A DNA stretch of 64,000 nucleotides from Ferruginibacter sp. Its GTDB lineage: Bacteria; Bacteroidota; Bacteroidia; Chitinophagales; Chitinophagaceae. The notes under the pieces were generated by a model that was given only the letters and a program-made list of their open reading frames with translations, ran no database searches and was not told the origin of the DNA. Positions 36,137 through 47,200 of this stretch are shown piece after piece (the stretch's first letter is position 1; every line of letters starts with the position of its first letter). A program made the position numbers and the translations under genes. The stretch lies in assembly GCA_013141115.1 (NCBI GenBank), contig JABFRP010000001.1:124001-188000 (forward strand), in the 5' to 3' direction.

Positions 36137-39100
36137 AAATATTTTGGTGACAGACTTATGTACTACTGTGGAGCGACATTGGCAGAGTTTATGCCGATGC
36201 AAGAGGTACTCCGTTCAAATTTTTGTTCATTGTTCAGCAATTAAATTCGCTACTGCATTTTTTTTATTTGCAGTTGCATGTTTTAATTCTTTTGCACAAC
36301 AAAATATCAGGGAAGATATTTTATTGAACAACGACTGGGCCTACAGCACCGGCATAAATAATTTAAAATCTTTTCCACCCAACACCAGCGATTATTATTT
36401 TACAAAAGTTAATCTGCCACACAATGCAGATGCTTACGACGGCTACCGCAGATTACTGCATGGGAATAAACACGGCGATATCTGGTATAGAAAAATACTA
36501 AAGCTTACACAGCCCAATAAAAGCCGCCGCAACTTTTTATATTTTGAAGGCGTAGGTTCGTATGCTAAAATTTATCTCAATGGAAGTCTGGTTGGCGAAC
36601 ATGCCGGTGGCAGAACAACTTTTACAATTGATGTTACAGGCAAATTAAAAACCAATGGCACTGCAAATGAATTACTGGTTTTCGCAAGTCATCCTGCAAA
36701 TATTAAAGACCTGCCCTGGGTTTGCGGAGGCTGTAGTGATGAACGTGGTTTTTCCGAAGGCTCTCAGCCGATGGGCATTTTTAGGCCGGTACATTTGATA
36801 GTAACTAATGATGTAAGAATTGAACCATTCGGTATTCATGCATGGGCTGATGTACAAAATGATAAAGCAATATTATCTATTAATACTACTTTAAAAAATT
36901 ACTCGCTACAAAATAGAAAGGTCGAAATAATAAATCGATTGGTAGATGCAGCAGGAAAAAATATAAAAGAAGTTACTATTCAGCAAATATTAAAAGCTAA
37001 AGATTCTATTACTATTCTTCAAAATAATATAACAGTACATAATCCCAATTTGTGGAGTGTAGTGAAAATCCTTACTTGTATAAAATTGTTTCTCTTGTTA
37101 AAGAAAATAATTTAATTATTGATAAAACCGAAACCGATTTTGGTTTTCGCACTATCAATTTTAAAACAGCATCACATCAATTTACATTAAATGGCAAACC
37201 AGTTTTTATTAACGGCATTGCCGAGTACGAACATTTATTAGGCCAAAGCCATGCCTTTAGCAACGAACAAATTGTTGCAAGAATAAAATGGATACAGTCA
37301 GCAGGTTTTAATGCTTTTCGTGATGGTCATCAACCGCATAATTTATTGTATGGCAAACTATGTAATGAAAAAGGCATTTTATGGTGGACACAATTATCGG
37401 CACATGTATGGTACGACACTAAGGAGTTTAGACAAAATTTTAAAACACTGTTAAGAGAATGGGTGATAGAAAGAAGAAACGACCCTTCGGTAATTTTATG
37501 GGGCCTGCAAAATGAAAGTAAGCTGCCCAAAGACTTTGCAGAAGAATGTACCGCACTCATTCGTTCGTTAGACCCCACAGCATCAACACAAAGATTAGTT
37601 ACCACCTGCAATGGTGGCGAAGGTACCGATTGGGATGTGCCGCAAAACTGGACCGGTACTTATGGTGGCAATCCTGCAACCTATGGTAATGATCTGAAGA
37701 AACAAATTTTAGTTGGTGAGTATGGCGCATGGCGTACCATTGACCTTCACACAGAAGGTGGCTTTAAACAGAATGGTATTTTAAGTGAAGACAGGATGAC
37801 GCAGTTGATGGAACAAAAAATCCGTTTGGCGGAAAGCGTAAAAGACAGTGTTGCCGGACATTTTTTTTGGTTGCTCACTTCGCATGATAATCCGGGTAGG
37901 GTACAGGGTGGCGAAGGGTTAAGAGAATTGGACAGGATTGGTCCGGTAAATTATAAAGGTTTGCTTACACCATGGGAAGAACCAACAGATGCGTATTATA
38001 TGTTTCGCAGCAATTATGTGACGGCAGAAAAAGATCCAATGGTTTATATCGCCTCTCATACTTGGCCCAATCGCTGGATGAGATCTGGAATTAAAAATGG
38101 AATTGTAGTGTATAGTAATTGTGATGAAGTGGAATTGTTTAACGATATAAATGAAAGATCATTAGGCAGAAGAAAAAGGAATGGGGTAGGAACTCATTTT
38201 CAATGGGATAGTGTAAATATAAAATACAATGTATTGTACGCAGTTGGATATTTGAAAGGTCTACCAGTGGCAAGAGACACCATTATTCTCCGGCATTTAC
38301 CATCCTCGCCTTCCGCTATTTTCGATACTGAGGCTGAATTTTTAAAACCGGCTGCTGGCTACCGATATATTTACCGAATTAATTGCGGTGGTCCGTTGGA
38401 ATATGATGATTATGGTCAGGTATGGCAAGCTGATAAAGGGTTTGTCCGGTCGTGGGCTTCTGATTTTCCAGAATTGCCTGAAGTATTTGCAAGCCAGCGC
38501 CGCACATTCAGTCCACTGAGAAAAGTAAGAAAATGGGCATTGTTTCAGGATTTCAGGTATGGGAAGGACAAACTTGTATATCAGGTCAGTAATCTGCAAA
38601 ATGGTGACTATAGAGTGGAATTATATTTTATTGAACCTTGGATTGGAATTGGTGGTGAAAAAATTGCAGCAGGCAAACGAATATTTGATGTAGCTATAAA
38701 TGGGAAAATAGTTATTGATGACCTTGATATATGGAAGGAGGCAGGTGTAAATACAGTTCTAAAGAAGGTTGTACAGGTGAAAATTACCAATGGGAAAATG
38801 AATATCAGCTTTCCTGAATCCAAAGTCGGGGAGGCTTTAATTAGTGCAATTGCAATAGCTGTAGCGGATAAATCTGCCCCGGCTTGGGTATATCGAATAA
38901 AGGATACAGACTCACCGTGGCTAAAAGGTGAGTGGATGGATGTTGGACAACAGCAGTTCACCGATTATTTTGCTACACTTAACTCTTTACCGTCTTTTTT
39001 ATTTGGTGCAGACAGGGTAGTTTTCAAAAGTTATGGAACAAAGGAAAAATTGTTTATTGGCGAATCTTATGACATAGAATTGTATGTGGCTGTGCAGGAT

Positions 39101-39684
39101 TCTTTGAAATATCGCAGTCTATTGGAGGGGTTTGAAAATACAGGGACAAACATTGTGACAGGGGAAAACGAGGGTGAATATTATAAGGTATTCCGGTTAA
39201 AGGTTTCGGCTGGAACTAAAAAGAACTAGATGCTGATGGTCGCTGTATCATAGCTTGGCAACCTGCCAATAACATGCAGCCCGCCTACGACCTTAAACTC
39301 ATCACCCAATACAGAACCAATGCAGTAAAATTAAATGAAGATGTTACAAAGGATTCTGTAAACGGAAGATTATGTGCCGTAGTAAAAACAAATAATAAAA
39401 CTGCTGTTGACTATTTAATTCAAACAGGTGTAGGCGACAGGTATTCTTTTACGGTAAAATATTTTTATGGTAAAGAGCAGGAAGTAAAAGGCAAATTGCA
39501 ATTGCTGGATGCAAGTGGTGCCATGATGCAGGAAGAAACAGTTAATTTTACTTTTACCCGTTCAGGCAAATGGAATCAGTTTACAGTAAATACCAGCTCA
39601 CAAATAAATGCTGGTAATTATATTGTGCGGTTGATAGTGGAGAATGCTAATGGATTGGCGCTGAGTAGTATGGATGTACAATAA
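36111..39684 (+). pseudogene. GH2-family glycosidase with malectin domain, disrupted by two frameshifts
   Basis: Three consecutive frames together encode one GH2 enzyme. Frame 1 (to 37115) holds the sugar-binding and immunoglobulin domains. Near 37049-37062 the reading must shift by -1 (one missing or two extra bases), continuing as ENPYLYKIV; the GH2 acid/base (LQNES, codon at 37514) and nucleophile (VGEYGAWR, 37718) follow, then a malectin-like domain (about 38320-38880). A second shift is needed at the five-A run 39218-39222, where a sixth A would restore KELDADGRCIIAWQP and the C-terminal carbohydrate-binding region. The signal peptide (KFATAFFLFAVACFNSFAQ) is preceded by ATT at 36240 instead of ATG, with repeat sequence directly upstream. 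Sequencing error at the A run cannot be excluded. Confidence 0.75.
36157..36220 (+). repeat. Interspersed repeat B-related element, second copy flanking GH95
   Basis: ATGTACTACTGTGGAGCGAC then ATTGGC, and later CTCCGTTCA, match the reverse complement of 33265-33304, with an extra 25-base segment inside. It lies inside the apparent 5' end of the broken GH2 gene. Confidence 0.6.
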
Positions 39685-39691
39685 TAAAAAA

Positions 39692-40687
39692 ATGATAAAA
39701 ATGGAATTCAGAACACTAGGCAAAACAGGTATTAAAGTATCAGCCATTAGTTTAGGCACCTGGCAGGTAGGCGGCAAATGGGGCGCTGCATTCAATGAAA
39801 AAAATGCGGATGAAATTTTAAACAAAGCTGTTGACAGCGGCATCAATTTTATAGATACTGCCGATGTGTACAGCGATGGCGAAAGTGAAAAGGCAGTAGG
39901 TAAATTAGTAAAGAGCCGCAAAGAAAAAATTTATGTAGCTACCAAATGCGGCAGGCAAATACAACCGCATGTTAATGCTGGTTACAATGTAGATGTACTG
40001 CGAAAATTTGTAGAAAACAGTTTAACCAATATGGGGTTGGAAACGATCGACCTGATACAGTTGCATTGCCCGCCAACAGAAGTGTATTATCGTCCCGAAA
40101 TATTTGCTTTGTTTGATACCTTAAAACAAGAAGGTAAAATTCAACACTTAGGCGTAAGTGTGGAGAAAGTAGAAGAAGCATTAAAAGCGATGGAGTATGA
40201 TAATGTAACCACGGTTCAAATTATTTTCAACATGTTCAGGCAACGGCCTTCGCAATTATTTTTCAACGAAGCCAAAAAGAAAAATGTAGGCATTATTGTA
40301 AGAGTGCCATTAGCAAGTGGATTGTTAACCGGGAAGTTTTCCGCTGCAACCAGTTTTACCGAAGGCGATCACCGGCAGTTTAACCGCCATGGCGAAGCAT
40401 TTGATAAAGGCGAAACTTTTAGTGGTATCGATTACAATACCGGCATTGCAGCAGTGGAAGAATTGAAAAAAATATTTCCCGGTCAGGATAATTTAGCACC
40501 CATTGCATTAAAATGGATATTGCAATTTGATGCTGTGAGCTGTATCATTCCTGGAGCATCTAATAATAATCAGGTGGATTCTAATTTAAGCGCTTTCAAT
40601 ATGCCTGATTTTACTGCAACACAATTGCAGGCGGTACAGGAAGTGTATGAAAAATTTATTAAACCATCAGTGCATCATCTGTGGTAA
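39692..40687 (+). CDS. Aldo/keto reductase
   Basis: ATG at 39692 or 39701 both fit; the family pattern begins MEFRTLGKTGIKVSAISLGTW. The roughly 331-residue cytoplasmic TIM-barrel enzyme has the catalytic tetrad: Asp and Tyr in FIDTADVYSDG, Lys in VATKCGRQ, His in LIQLHCPP, and a C-terminal NADPH-binding region (CIIPGASNNNQVDSN). Possible roles are lactaldehyde or sugar aldehyde reduction in deoxy-sugar catabolism; the family alone does not say which. It directly follows the broken GH2 gene. Confidence 0.88.
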   Translation: MIKMEFRTLGKTGIKVSAISLGTWQVGGKWGAAFNEKNADEILNKAVDSGINFIDTADVYSDGESEKAVGKLVKSRKEKIYVATKCGRQIQPHVNAGYNVDVLRKFVENSLTNMGLETIDLIQLHCPPTEVYYRPEIFALFDTLKQEGKIQHLGVSVEKVEEALKAMEYDNVTTVQIIFNMFRQRPSQLFFNEAKKKNVGIIVRVPLASGLLTGKFSAATSFTEGDHRQFNRHGEAFDKGETFSGIDYNTGIAAVEELKKIFPGQDNLAPIALKWILQFDAVSCIIPGASNNNQVDSNLSAFNMPDFTATQLQAVQEVYEKFIKPSVHHLW

Positions 40688-40741
40688 ACGGGCAAAGGTC
40701 GTCAACCCTATAACTATAACAGCCATCAATGGTTGCTACAT

Positions 40742-40802
40742 GTGCCGTAGGCACTACAGGTTGGTAGAAAATTGTAGTGTTTAAAGTAAGTGCCATAGGC
40801 AC
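40742..40802 (+). repeat. Interspersed paired-hairpin repeat A, copy 2
   Basis: GTGCC-GTA-GGCAC at 40742-40754 and GTGCC-ATA-GGCAC at 40790-40802, with GGTTGGTAGAAA between them. The hairpin pair is about 48 bases apart, as in the other copies. Confidence 0.72.
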
Positions 40803-40832
40803 GAAAGATTTGTAGCACTAATAATAAATGAA

Positions 40833-43310
40833 ATGAAAAAAAAGTGTCTTTTAATAATTTCTGTTCTGTTTCTGAATGTCATACAAGCACAAGTACGACA
40901 GGTTATTGATTTTAATAAAGACTGGAATTTTTTTTTAGGTGACGACAGTGCTGCTATCAATCCATTATACAACGATAGTAAATGGCGCACCCTTTCTTTA
41001 CCGCACGACTGGAGCATTGAAAGCAATTTTATAAACAATGCACCCGCAACTAACCAGGGTGGCTCATTACCCGGCGGTATTGGCTGGTATCGTAAAACCT
41101 TTCAATTAGCCGATTCATTGTCGTATAAAAAAATAAGTATTGAGTTTGATGGTATTTATGAAAACAGCGAGGTATGGATAAATCGCAATTACCTGGGTAA
41201 ACGCCCAAATGGTTATGCTTCTTTTCAATACGACCTGACACCGTATTTGAAATTTGATGGCGAAAAAAATGTGATAGTGGTTAAGGTAGATAATTCGCAG
41301 CAACCTAACTCAAGATGGTACACTGGCTCGGGTATTTACAGAGATGTAAAGATGGTGGTAAAAAACAGGTTGAGTATAGAGTACCCCGGGGTATTTATTT
41401 CCAACTCATTGTTTAGTTTAGATAACGGGCATTGGGAAAAATATAATAAAGACTCCAAAGCAAAAAGCGCAGGCTTTGTTCATATCAATTCCATTCCTCT
41501 TTCAAATAATACTTTTCAGTCGCAATTATTCCAATTGGTAAAAACGATTTTTGATGCAGCAGGAAAAAAAGTAGCGGAGCATAAATCAGAGTTGAAATTA
41601 AGACCTGCAGAAAGTACTACTGTAGGATTAGGCGGTGGTATTATTATTGAAAATTTAATCTTGTGGTCGGCGGATCATCCATACCTGTATAAAGTTGTTA
41701 CAGGGATTTATCAAAACAATGTTGCAGTGGATGAGGTAAGTACAAGTATAGGTTTCCGCAATTTTGAATTTGATAGCGCAAAAGGTTTTTTTCTTAATGG
41801 AGCACCACTAAAAATAAAAGGCGTTTGTATGCACCACGACCTGGGTGCAATAGGTGCTGCTTTTAATAAAACTGCTGCAAAACGACAACTTACTATTTTA
41901 AAAGAGATGGGTTGCAATGCCATCCGTTTTTCTCATAACCCACCTGCAAGCGCCATGCTAGACCTTTGCGATGAAATGGGTTTTTTAGTGATGGACGAAG
42001 CCTTTGATATGTGGAATAAAAAGAAGAACAAAAACAAATACGATTATCATTTGAATTTTGAAGAATGGCATGAGAGAGACCTGCAGGCAATGGTATTGCG
42101 TGACAGGAATCATCCTTCCGTTTTTATGTGGAGCATTGGCAACGAAATACGGGAACAGTTTGACAGCACCGGCACTGTGATCACAAAAAAATTAGTAGAA
42201 ATTGTAAAGCAACTCGATAATACAAGGCCGGTAACTTCTGCATTAACCGAGACCATGCCCGATAAAAATTTTATTACCAAAGCCAATGCACTGGATGTGT
42301 TGGGCTTTAATTATAAATATTACGATTACCCCGAATTGCCCAAGCGTTTTCCGGGGCAAAAATTTATTGCTACCGAAACAGCTTCTGCTTTGGAAACAAG
42401 GGGCGTGTACCAGTTTCCATCCGATAGTATGAGAGTATGGCCACCCGATTATAAAGCGCAGGATACTTTTGCAGGCAATAAAGATTTTACCGCATCTGCT
42501 TATGATAACACGTTTGCCTATTGGGGCGGTACACACGAAAAAACATGGCTGGCAGTAAAAAAATATCCGCACATGGCCGGCATATTTGTATGGAGCGGGT
42601 TTGATTTTTTAGGTGAGCCATTACCTTATCCCAATTTTCCTGCACGGAGTTCTTATTACGGTATTGTAGATCTGGCGGGTTTTCCCAAAGATGTGTATTA
42701 CATGTATCAAAGCGAATGGACAACCAAACCGGTACTGCATATTTTTCCGCATTGGAACTGGCAAGTTGGCGATACTGTTGATGTATGGGCTTACTACAAT
42801 AGTGCCGATGCAGTGGAACTGTTTCTAAATGGGAAATCTTTAGGCACAAAAACTAAAACGGATACTTCATTGCATGTAATGTGGCGTGTACCTTTTATAC
42901 CCGGTACTTTAAAAGCCATCTCCCGCAAAAATGGAAAAACGGTTTTGATAAAAGAAATTACAACTGCCGGTAAGCCATATAAAATTGAATTGCTGGCAGA
43001 TAGAAAAAATATTAAAGCGAATGGTAATGAGTTGGCTTTTGTTACTGCAAGAATTGTAGATAAAGCCGGTAATCTTGTGCCTGAAGCAAATAATTTGATC
43101 ACATTTTCTATTACAGGCAACGCAACTATCGCCGGTACCGATAATGGATACCAGGCAGATACTATTTCTTTATCCGGCAACAAAAGGCGGGCCTGGAAGG
43201 GTATGGCCCTGGCAATTGTAAAGTCGGGCTTAAAAAAGGGAAATAGTACATTAACTGCCAGCGCCGCCGGATTGCCTGTTGCAAGCATTGCCTTAAAGAT
43301 AGCTGATTAG
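40833..43310 (+). CDS. GH2-family exo-beta-glycosidase
   Basis: An 825-residue secreted enzyme (signal peptide ending VIQAQ). The jelly-roll domain (residues 22-185, with WRTLSLPHDWSIE and GGIGWYRKTFQL), an immunoglobulin domain, the TIM barrel with acid/base E438 in WSIGNEIREQ and nucleophile E515 in FIATETASALETRG, then DUF4982-like and invasin-like beta domains (from about 600) match Bacteroidota GH2 beta-galactosidases. Galactosidase is the best guess, but beta-glucuronidase or beta-galacturonidase, both used on pectin side chains, share the fold. Confidence 0.88.
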   Translation: MKKKCLLIISVLFLNVIQAQVRQVIDFNKDWNFFLGDDSAAINPLYNDSKWRTLSLPHDWSIESNFINNAPATNQGGSLPGGIGWYRKTFQLADSLSYKKISIEFDGIYENSEVWINRNYLGKRPNGYASFQYDLTPYLKFDGEKNVIVVKVDNSQQPNSRWYTGSGIYRDVKMVVKNRLSIEYPGVFISNSLFSLDNGHWEKYNKDSKAKSAGFVHINSIPLSNNTFQSQLFQLVKTIFDAAGKKVAEHKSELKLRPAESTTVGLGGGIIIENLILWSADHPYLYKVVTGIYQNNVAVDEVSTSIGFRNFEFDSAKGFFLNGAPLKIKGVCMHHDLGAIGAAFNKTAAKRQLTILKEMGCNAIRFSHNPPASAMLDLCDEMGFLVMDEAFDMWNKKKNKNKYDYHLNFEEWHERDLQAMVLRDRNHPSVFMWSIGNEIREQFDSTGTVITKKLVEIVKQLDNTRPVTSALTETMPDKNFITKANALDVLGFNYKYYDYPELPKRFPGQKFIATETASALETRGVYQFPSDSMRVWPPDYKAQDTFAGNKDFTASAYDNTFAYWGGTHEKTWLAVKKYPHMAGIFVWSGFDFLGEPLPYPNFPARSSYYGIVDLAGFPKDVYYMYQSEWTTKPVLHIFPHWNWQVGDTVDVWAYYNSADAVELFLNGKSLGTKTKTDTSLHVMWRVPFIPGTLKAISRKNGKTVLIKEITTAGKPYKIELLADRKNIKANGNELAFVTARIVDKAGNLVPEANNLITFSITGNATIAGTDNGYQADTISLSGNKRRAWKGMALAIVKSGLKKGNSTLTASAAGLPVASIALKIAD

Positions 43311-43353
43311 TACAGCTTTTGCCTGTTTTAAAATGGTGATATTTATTTTGTAA

Positions 43354-43421
43354 ATAGTAAAATCTTACATCTTTATAGCAAAACCTTACATTGTTGTCCA
43401 TTAGGTGCATCTGTACCTTTA
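43354..43421 (+). promoter_or_regulatory. SusCD-operon promoter with two 21-base-spaced direct repeats (copy 2)
   Basis: ATAGTAAAATCTTACAT at 43354-43370 and ATAGCAAAACCTTACAT at 43375-43391 match at 15 of 17 bases with a 21-base period. TTG at 43391-43393 acts as -33 and TACCTTTA at 43414-43421 as -7, with a 20-base spacer. The same block occurs at 18424-18463. The overlap of the second repeat with -33 fits an activator touching RNA polymerase. Confidence 0.68.
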
Positions 43422-43425
43422 GCTT

Positions 43426-43452
43426 AATGAATAAAGACCATTTTTATTCATT
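43426..43452 (+). promoter_or_regulatory. Perfect inverted repeat at the predicted transcript start
   Basis: AATGAATAAA (43426-43435) and TTTATTCATT (43443-43452) form a perfect ten-base stem with a seven-base loop, five bases after the -7 element and 24 bases before the DUF3826 start. It could be a repressor operator or a 5' hairpin stabilising the mRNA. Copy 1 of the promoter lacks it. Confidence 0.5.
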
Positions 43453-43476
43453 TCTAACGATTAAAAAAGGCGCTTA

Positions 43477-44244
43477 ATGAAAAGGTTTTTGCTTGTTAAT
43501 ATTGATACGCAAACAACAAATGATGTCAACACTACGGCATCTGTGGTTTTCATTAATACACTTATTTCTCCCTTTAAAAATTTGGTTTTGCTGGTAACAC
43601 TATTATTATTGAGTGGGCAAATTGCTGCACAACAAAATAATGTAGCTGACAGTGCATATCAAAAAGTAATTGCAGAGCGCTCTGCCAAAATTGTTAATGT
43701 ACTTGGCATTACAGATTCGGTTCAATACAAAAAAGTACAGCAGCAAATAGCTGCTCAGTATTTTCAGTTAAATACTATTCATGATGGTAGTAAAGCTGTA
43801 TTAGCTGCATTAAAAGCTGGCACTGCGTTAAAAGAAGAGATGAATGAAGCTGTAAAAAGCGAAGGCGAAAAAAAATCAGCCGCTTTAAAGCAGCTACATG
43901 AACAGTTTATTGCTCAATTAAAAATAACATTAACAGCCGATCAGATTGAGAAAATAAAAGATGGCATGACATACAGGATATTGCCGGTTACATGGACAGC
44001 TTACATGGATATGCTGCAAAAACTTACACCCGAACAAAAAGACAAAATGTATAACTGGCTGGTAGAGGCAAGGGAGCTGGCCATGGATGAAGGCAGCAGT
44101 GATGCCAAGCATGCGGTATTTGGAAAATACAAAGGGCGCATTAATAATTATTTATCAGCTGCCGGTTATGATATGAAGAAGGAAGGAGAAGAATGGGCCA
44201 AAAGAATACAGGCAGCAAAAGAAGCCAGGCAATCACAAAACTAA
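43477..44244 (+). CDS. DUF3826 secreted protein
   Basis: A 255-residue protein with a hydrophobic signal segment (residues 34-52, LLVTLLLLSGQIAAQ); a later start may be used. The C-terminal two thirds match DUF3826 as I know it: IEKIKDGMTYRILPVTWTAYMDMLQKLTPEQK, LVEARELAMDEGSSDAKHAVFGKYKGRINNYLSAAGYDMKK. This family is found beside SusC genes in plant-polysaccharide loci and is probably periplasmic; its biochemical function is unknown. It is the first gene of the SusCD operon. Confidence 0.85.
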   Translation: MKRFLLVNIDTQTTNDVNTTASVVFINTLISPFKNLVLLVTLLLLSGQIAAQQNNVADSAYQKVIAERSAKIVNVLGITDSVQYKKVQQQIAAQYFQLNTIHDGSKAVLAALKAGTALKEEMNEAVKSEGEKKSAALKQLHEQFIAQLKITLTADQIEKIKDGMTYRILPVTWTAYMDMLQKLTPEQKDKMYNWLVEARELAMDEGSSDAKHAVFGKYKGRINNYLSAAGYDMKKEGEEWAKRIQAAKEARQSQN

Positions 44245-44281
44245 TTTATAAACGATTTTATTTTTTCAAAACCAAAGCTAT

Positions 44282-47200
44282 ATGATAAAGCATCTTTTAA
44301 AGAAGGCCCTGCTCCTTCAATTTTTTGTACTGCTCAGCTGCATATTATTTGCACAGCAAAAAACCGTTACGGGTAAAGTATTGGATGCCGATGGTAAGCC
44401 ACTGCCCAGTGTTACAGTGGGTATTAAAGGCACTACTACCAATACCAAAACCGACGACAACGGCGCCTTCTCCATTGTAGTACCCTCCAATCAGTCGGTA
44501 CTTAAGTTTACAAGTGCAGGCATGATATACGAGGAGCAAACCGTAGGTGCCAAAACAACCATTGTGCAGGTAATGCAAAAAAATAACAAGCAAATGGAGG
44601 AAGTTGTTGTTGTGGGTTACGGTACTAAGAAAAGAGTAAATGTGCAGGGGGCCGTATCAACGATAAAAGCTGCGGATATAGAAGATATTCCTGTAGCCAA
44701 CCTGCCATCTGCGTTGGTTAATCGGGTACCCGGTGTGGGAGTAAGTTTTGCTTCTGGTAAACCTGGTTCTACCACTACAATTAATATACGTAACTCTATT
44801 ACATTTCCTGGTGCTCCAGATGGTGTAACCAATCAACCATTGGTTGTAATTGATGGTATCATTTCTAACCCTATACAATGGTCTCAATCTCCTAATGCAG
44901 ATATTTTTGAAAATATAGACGCCAGCCAGATTGAGGATATCACCTTTTTGAAAGACGCTTCTGCAGCTATTTATGGTGCGGCAGGTGCTAAAGGTGTAAT
45001 ATTAATTACCACCAAAAAAGGGAAGGCTGGTAAACCTAAAATTTCTTATACCGGATATTTAGGTACAAGTAATGAAGCTGTAAAATCAAAAAGCCTTACA
45101 GCATACGAGCATGCTAAATTTTTGAATGACGGATTTGAACTGAATGGTACTGCATTAAACCAGCGCTTCTCTCAGGCCGATTTAGATTCTTTAAAGGGTA
45201 TTGCTGATAAGTCTTGGTTTGATTATTTTTGGAAAGCGGGTCAGGTACAGCGCCACACTGTTAATGTATCAGGCGGCACAGATAAGCTTACCTTTTTTGC
45301 AGGCGGTAGTTATTATAATGAAAAAGGTAACTATGGCGATATTACCAATGATAAGTACAGTATTCGTACCGGTATGAATGCAACAATTGTTGATGGTCTT
45401 TCTGCCAATATCAGTTTTTCATCCGATTATAACAAAGAAAATAGTAACAACCACAAAAATGCCAATAGCGAAACAGATGATGTTACCATTCGTTCGCTTT
45501 ACCTTACACCAAAGTGGGTACCTGTAGAGTTTAACGGAATGCCTGTTCCTTTCTCTGGCCCTAACCCTCCCGGTAACTGGAGTTTGTTAGGCGTACACCA
45601 GTCAGGCAGCTACAAATTTAATAAATCTCAAGGTTTAACAGTAAATGCCTCGTTAGAGTATAAGCCTAAATTTATTAATGGACTTACTGCAAGGATACAG
45701 TTTGGTAAAAATAACAGAAATTCTACTGGTAAAGAATATTATGCTTCATATAATGTAGGTGGTTATTTGCGTCGTGGACAAAATAGTTTGTTGTATTCTA
45801 ATGCAGTGAACACAGCTGCGCCAACTGTAAAAATTACCAATAACGATCAAATGTCTGAGGGTACAACCATCTCAGATAACTACCAGTTGATAGGCACATT
45901 GAGTTATGCAAAAAAAATCAAGGACCACGACTTTGATGCAATGGTTGGTTTTGACCAGGGAGAAGCAAGCGGCAGAAATATTTTCCTTACTAAATTCCAA
46001 CAGCAAGTTCGTGGAGTGGATGAATTCTGGGCTTTTAGTAACGATTTGTCAAGCCTGGGTACAATTACAGATGCAATACGTAATCCTCAATCGGTGGTTA
46101 ATGCAAAACGTTCTTTTGTAAGTAGGTTTAATTATTCATTTAAGAGTAAGTACTTTTTTGAATTTATCGGCAGGCTAGATGCGTCTTCTAATTTTGCACC
46201 AGAGAACAGATGGGGATTTTTTCCAACAATTGGGTTAGGCTGGAGAATAAGTGATGAAAACTTTTTTAAAGATATACAGTTTGTAAATTCTTTGAAGATA
46301 AGAGCTAACATTGGCTTGGTAGGTGAAGATAGGGTAGGTAACCGTTTGTGGGAATCAAGATATTCTTCTACAACCGGATACTTGTTTGGCAATGTTTCTA
46401 CCGGAGGTTTAGACCCTAGTATTTATCCTAATAAAGAAATCACCTGGGAAAAATCAAGATCAATGAACGTTGGTTTTGATGCAACGATACTGAACAATAA
46501 AATTAATGTTAGTGCGGATTTTTATCACAGATATACTTACGATGGGTTTGACAAGTATGATGCAAGTGTTTTCCCACCAACAACAGGTGTACCTCCACCA
46601 GTGGTAAATTATGGTAAGCAAATCAGCTGGGGTTCTGAATTCTCAGTGGGTTATCGTGGCAGAATTGCAAAAGACTGGGGCTTTAATGTGGATGCCAACT
46701 TCGGTTGGAGCAACAGCCAGTTACTACAGGTTTATTATAATGCGGCTAACTTAGGCACATATGGTACAAACGAACTGGGTATTGGTATTGGCCGTGACCC
46801 AAGAAAATATAATAGCAGCAATTTTGGGTATATCGCCAAAGGGATTTTAAGAACTCAGGCAGACGTAGATGCAGTGCTGGCAAAAAATCCTAATTATTTA
46901 ATTGGCGGTGCTAAACCACAGGTTGGGTTTATGGATTATGAAGATATAAACGGCGATGGTGTAATTAATGATTTTGACATTACTACAATGTTTGACAGAA
47001 CAACACCGGTAATTGGATTTGGATTTACTGTAGGGTTTACATATAAGCAATTTAAACTGCAAACTAACCTTAATCTAACAATTGGCGGCAAACGCTTTTA
47101 CGATGGAGAAGCAAGGAAAGTACCAACTACAACACAGAGCGCCCCTTCTTTCTGGGCAGACCACTGGACACCAGAGAATCCAAATGCAAAGTTCCCAAGG

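Noticed and set aside
37049..37062. Programmed -1 frameshift in the GH2 gene
   Set aside because: No slippery heptamer and no obvious downstream pseudoknot, and the gene has two other lesions, so mutation or sequencing error is simpler.
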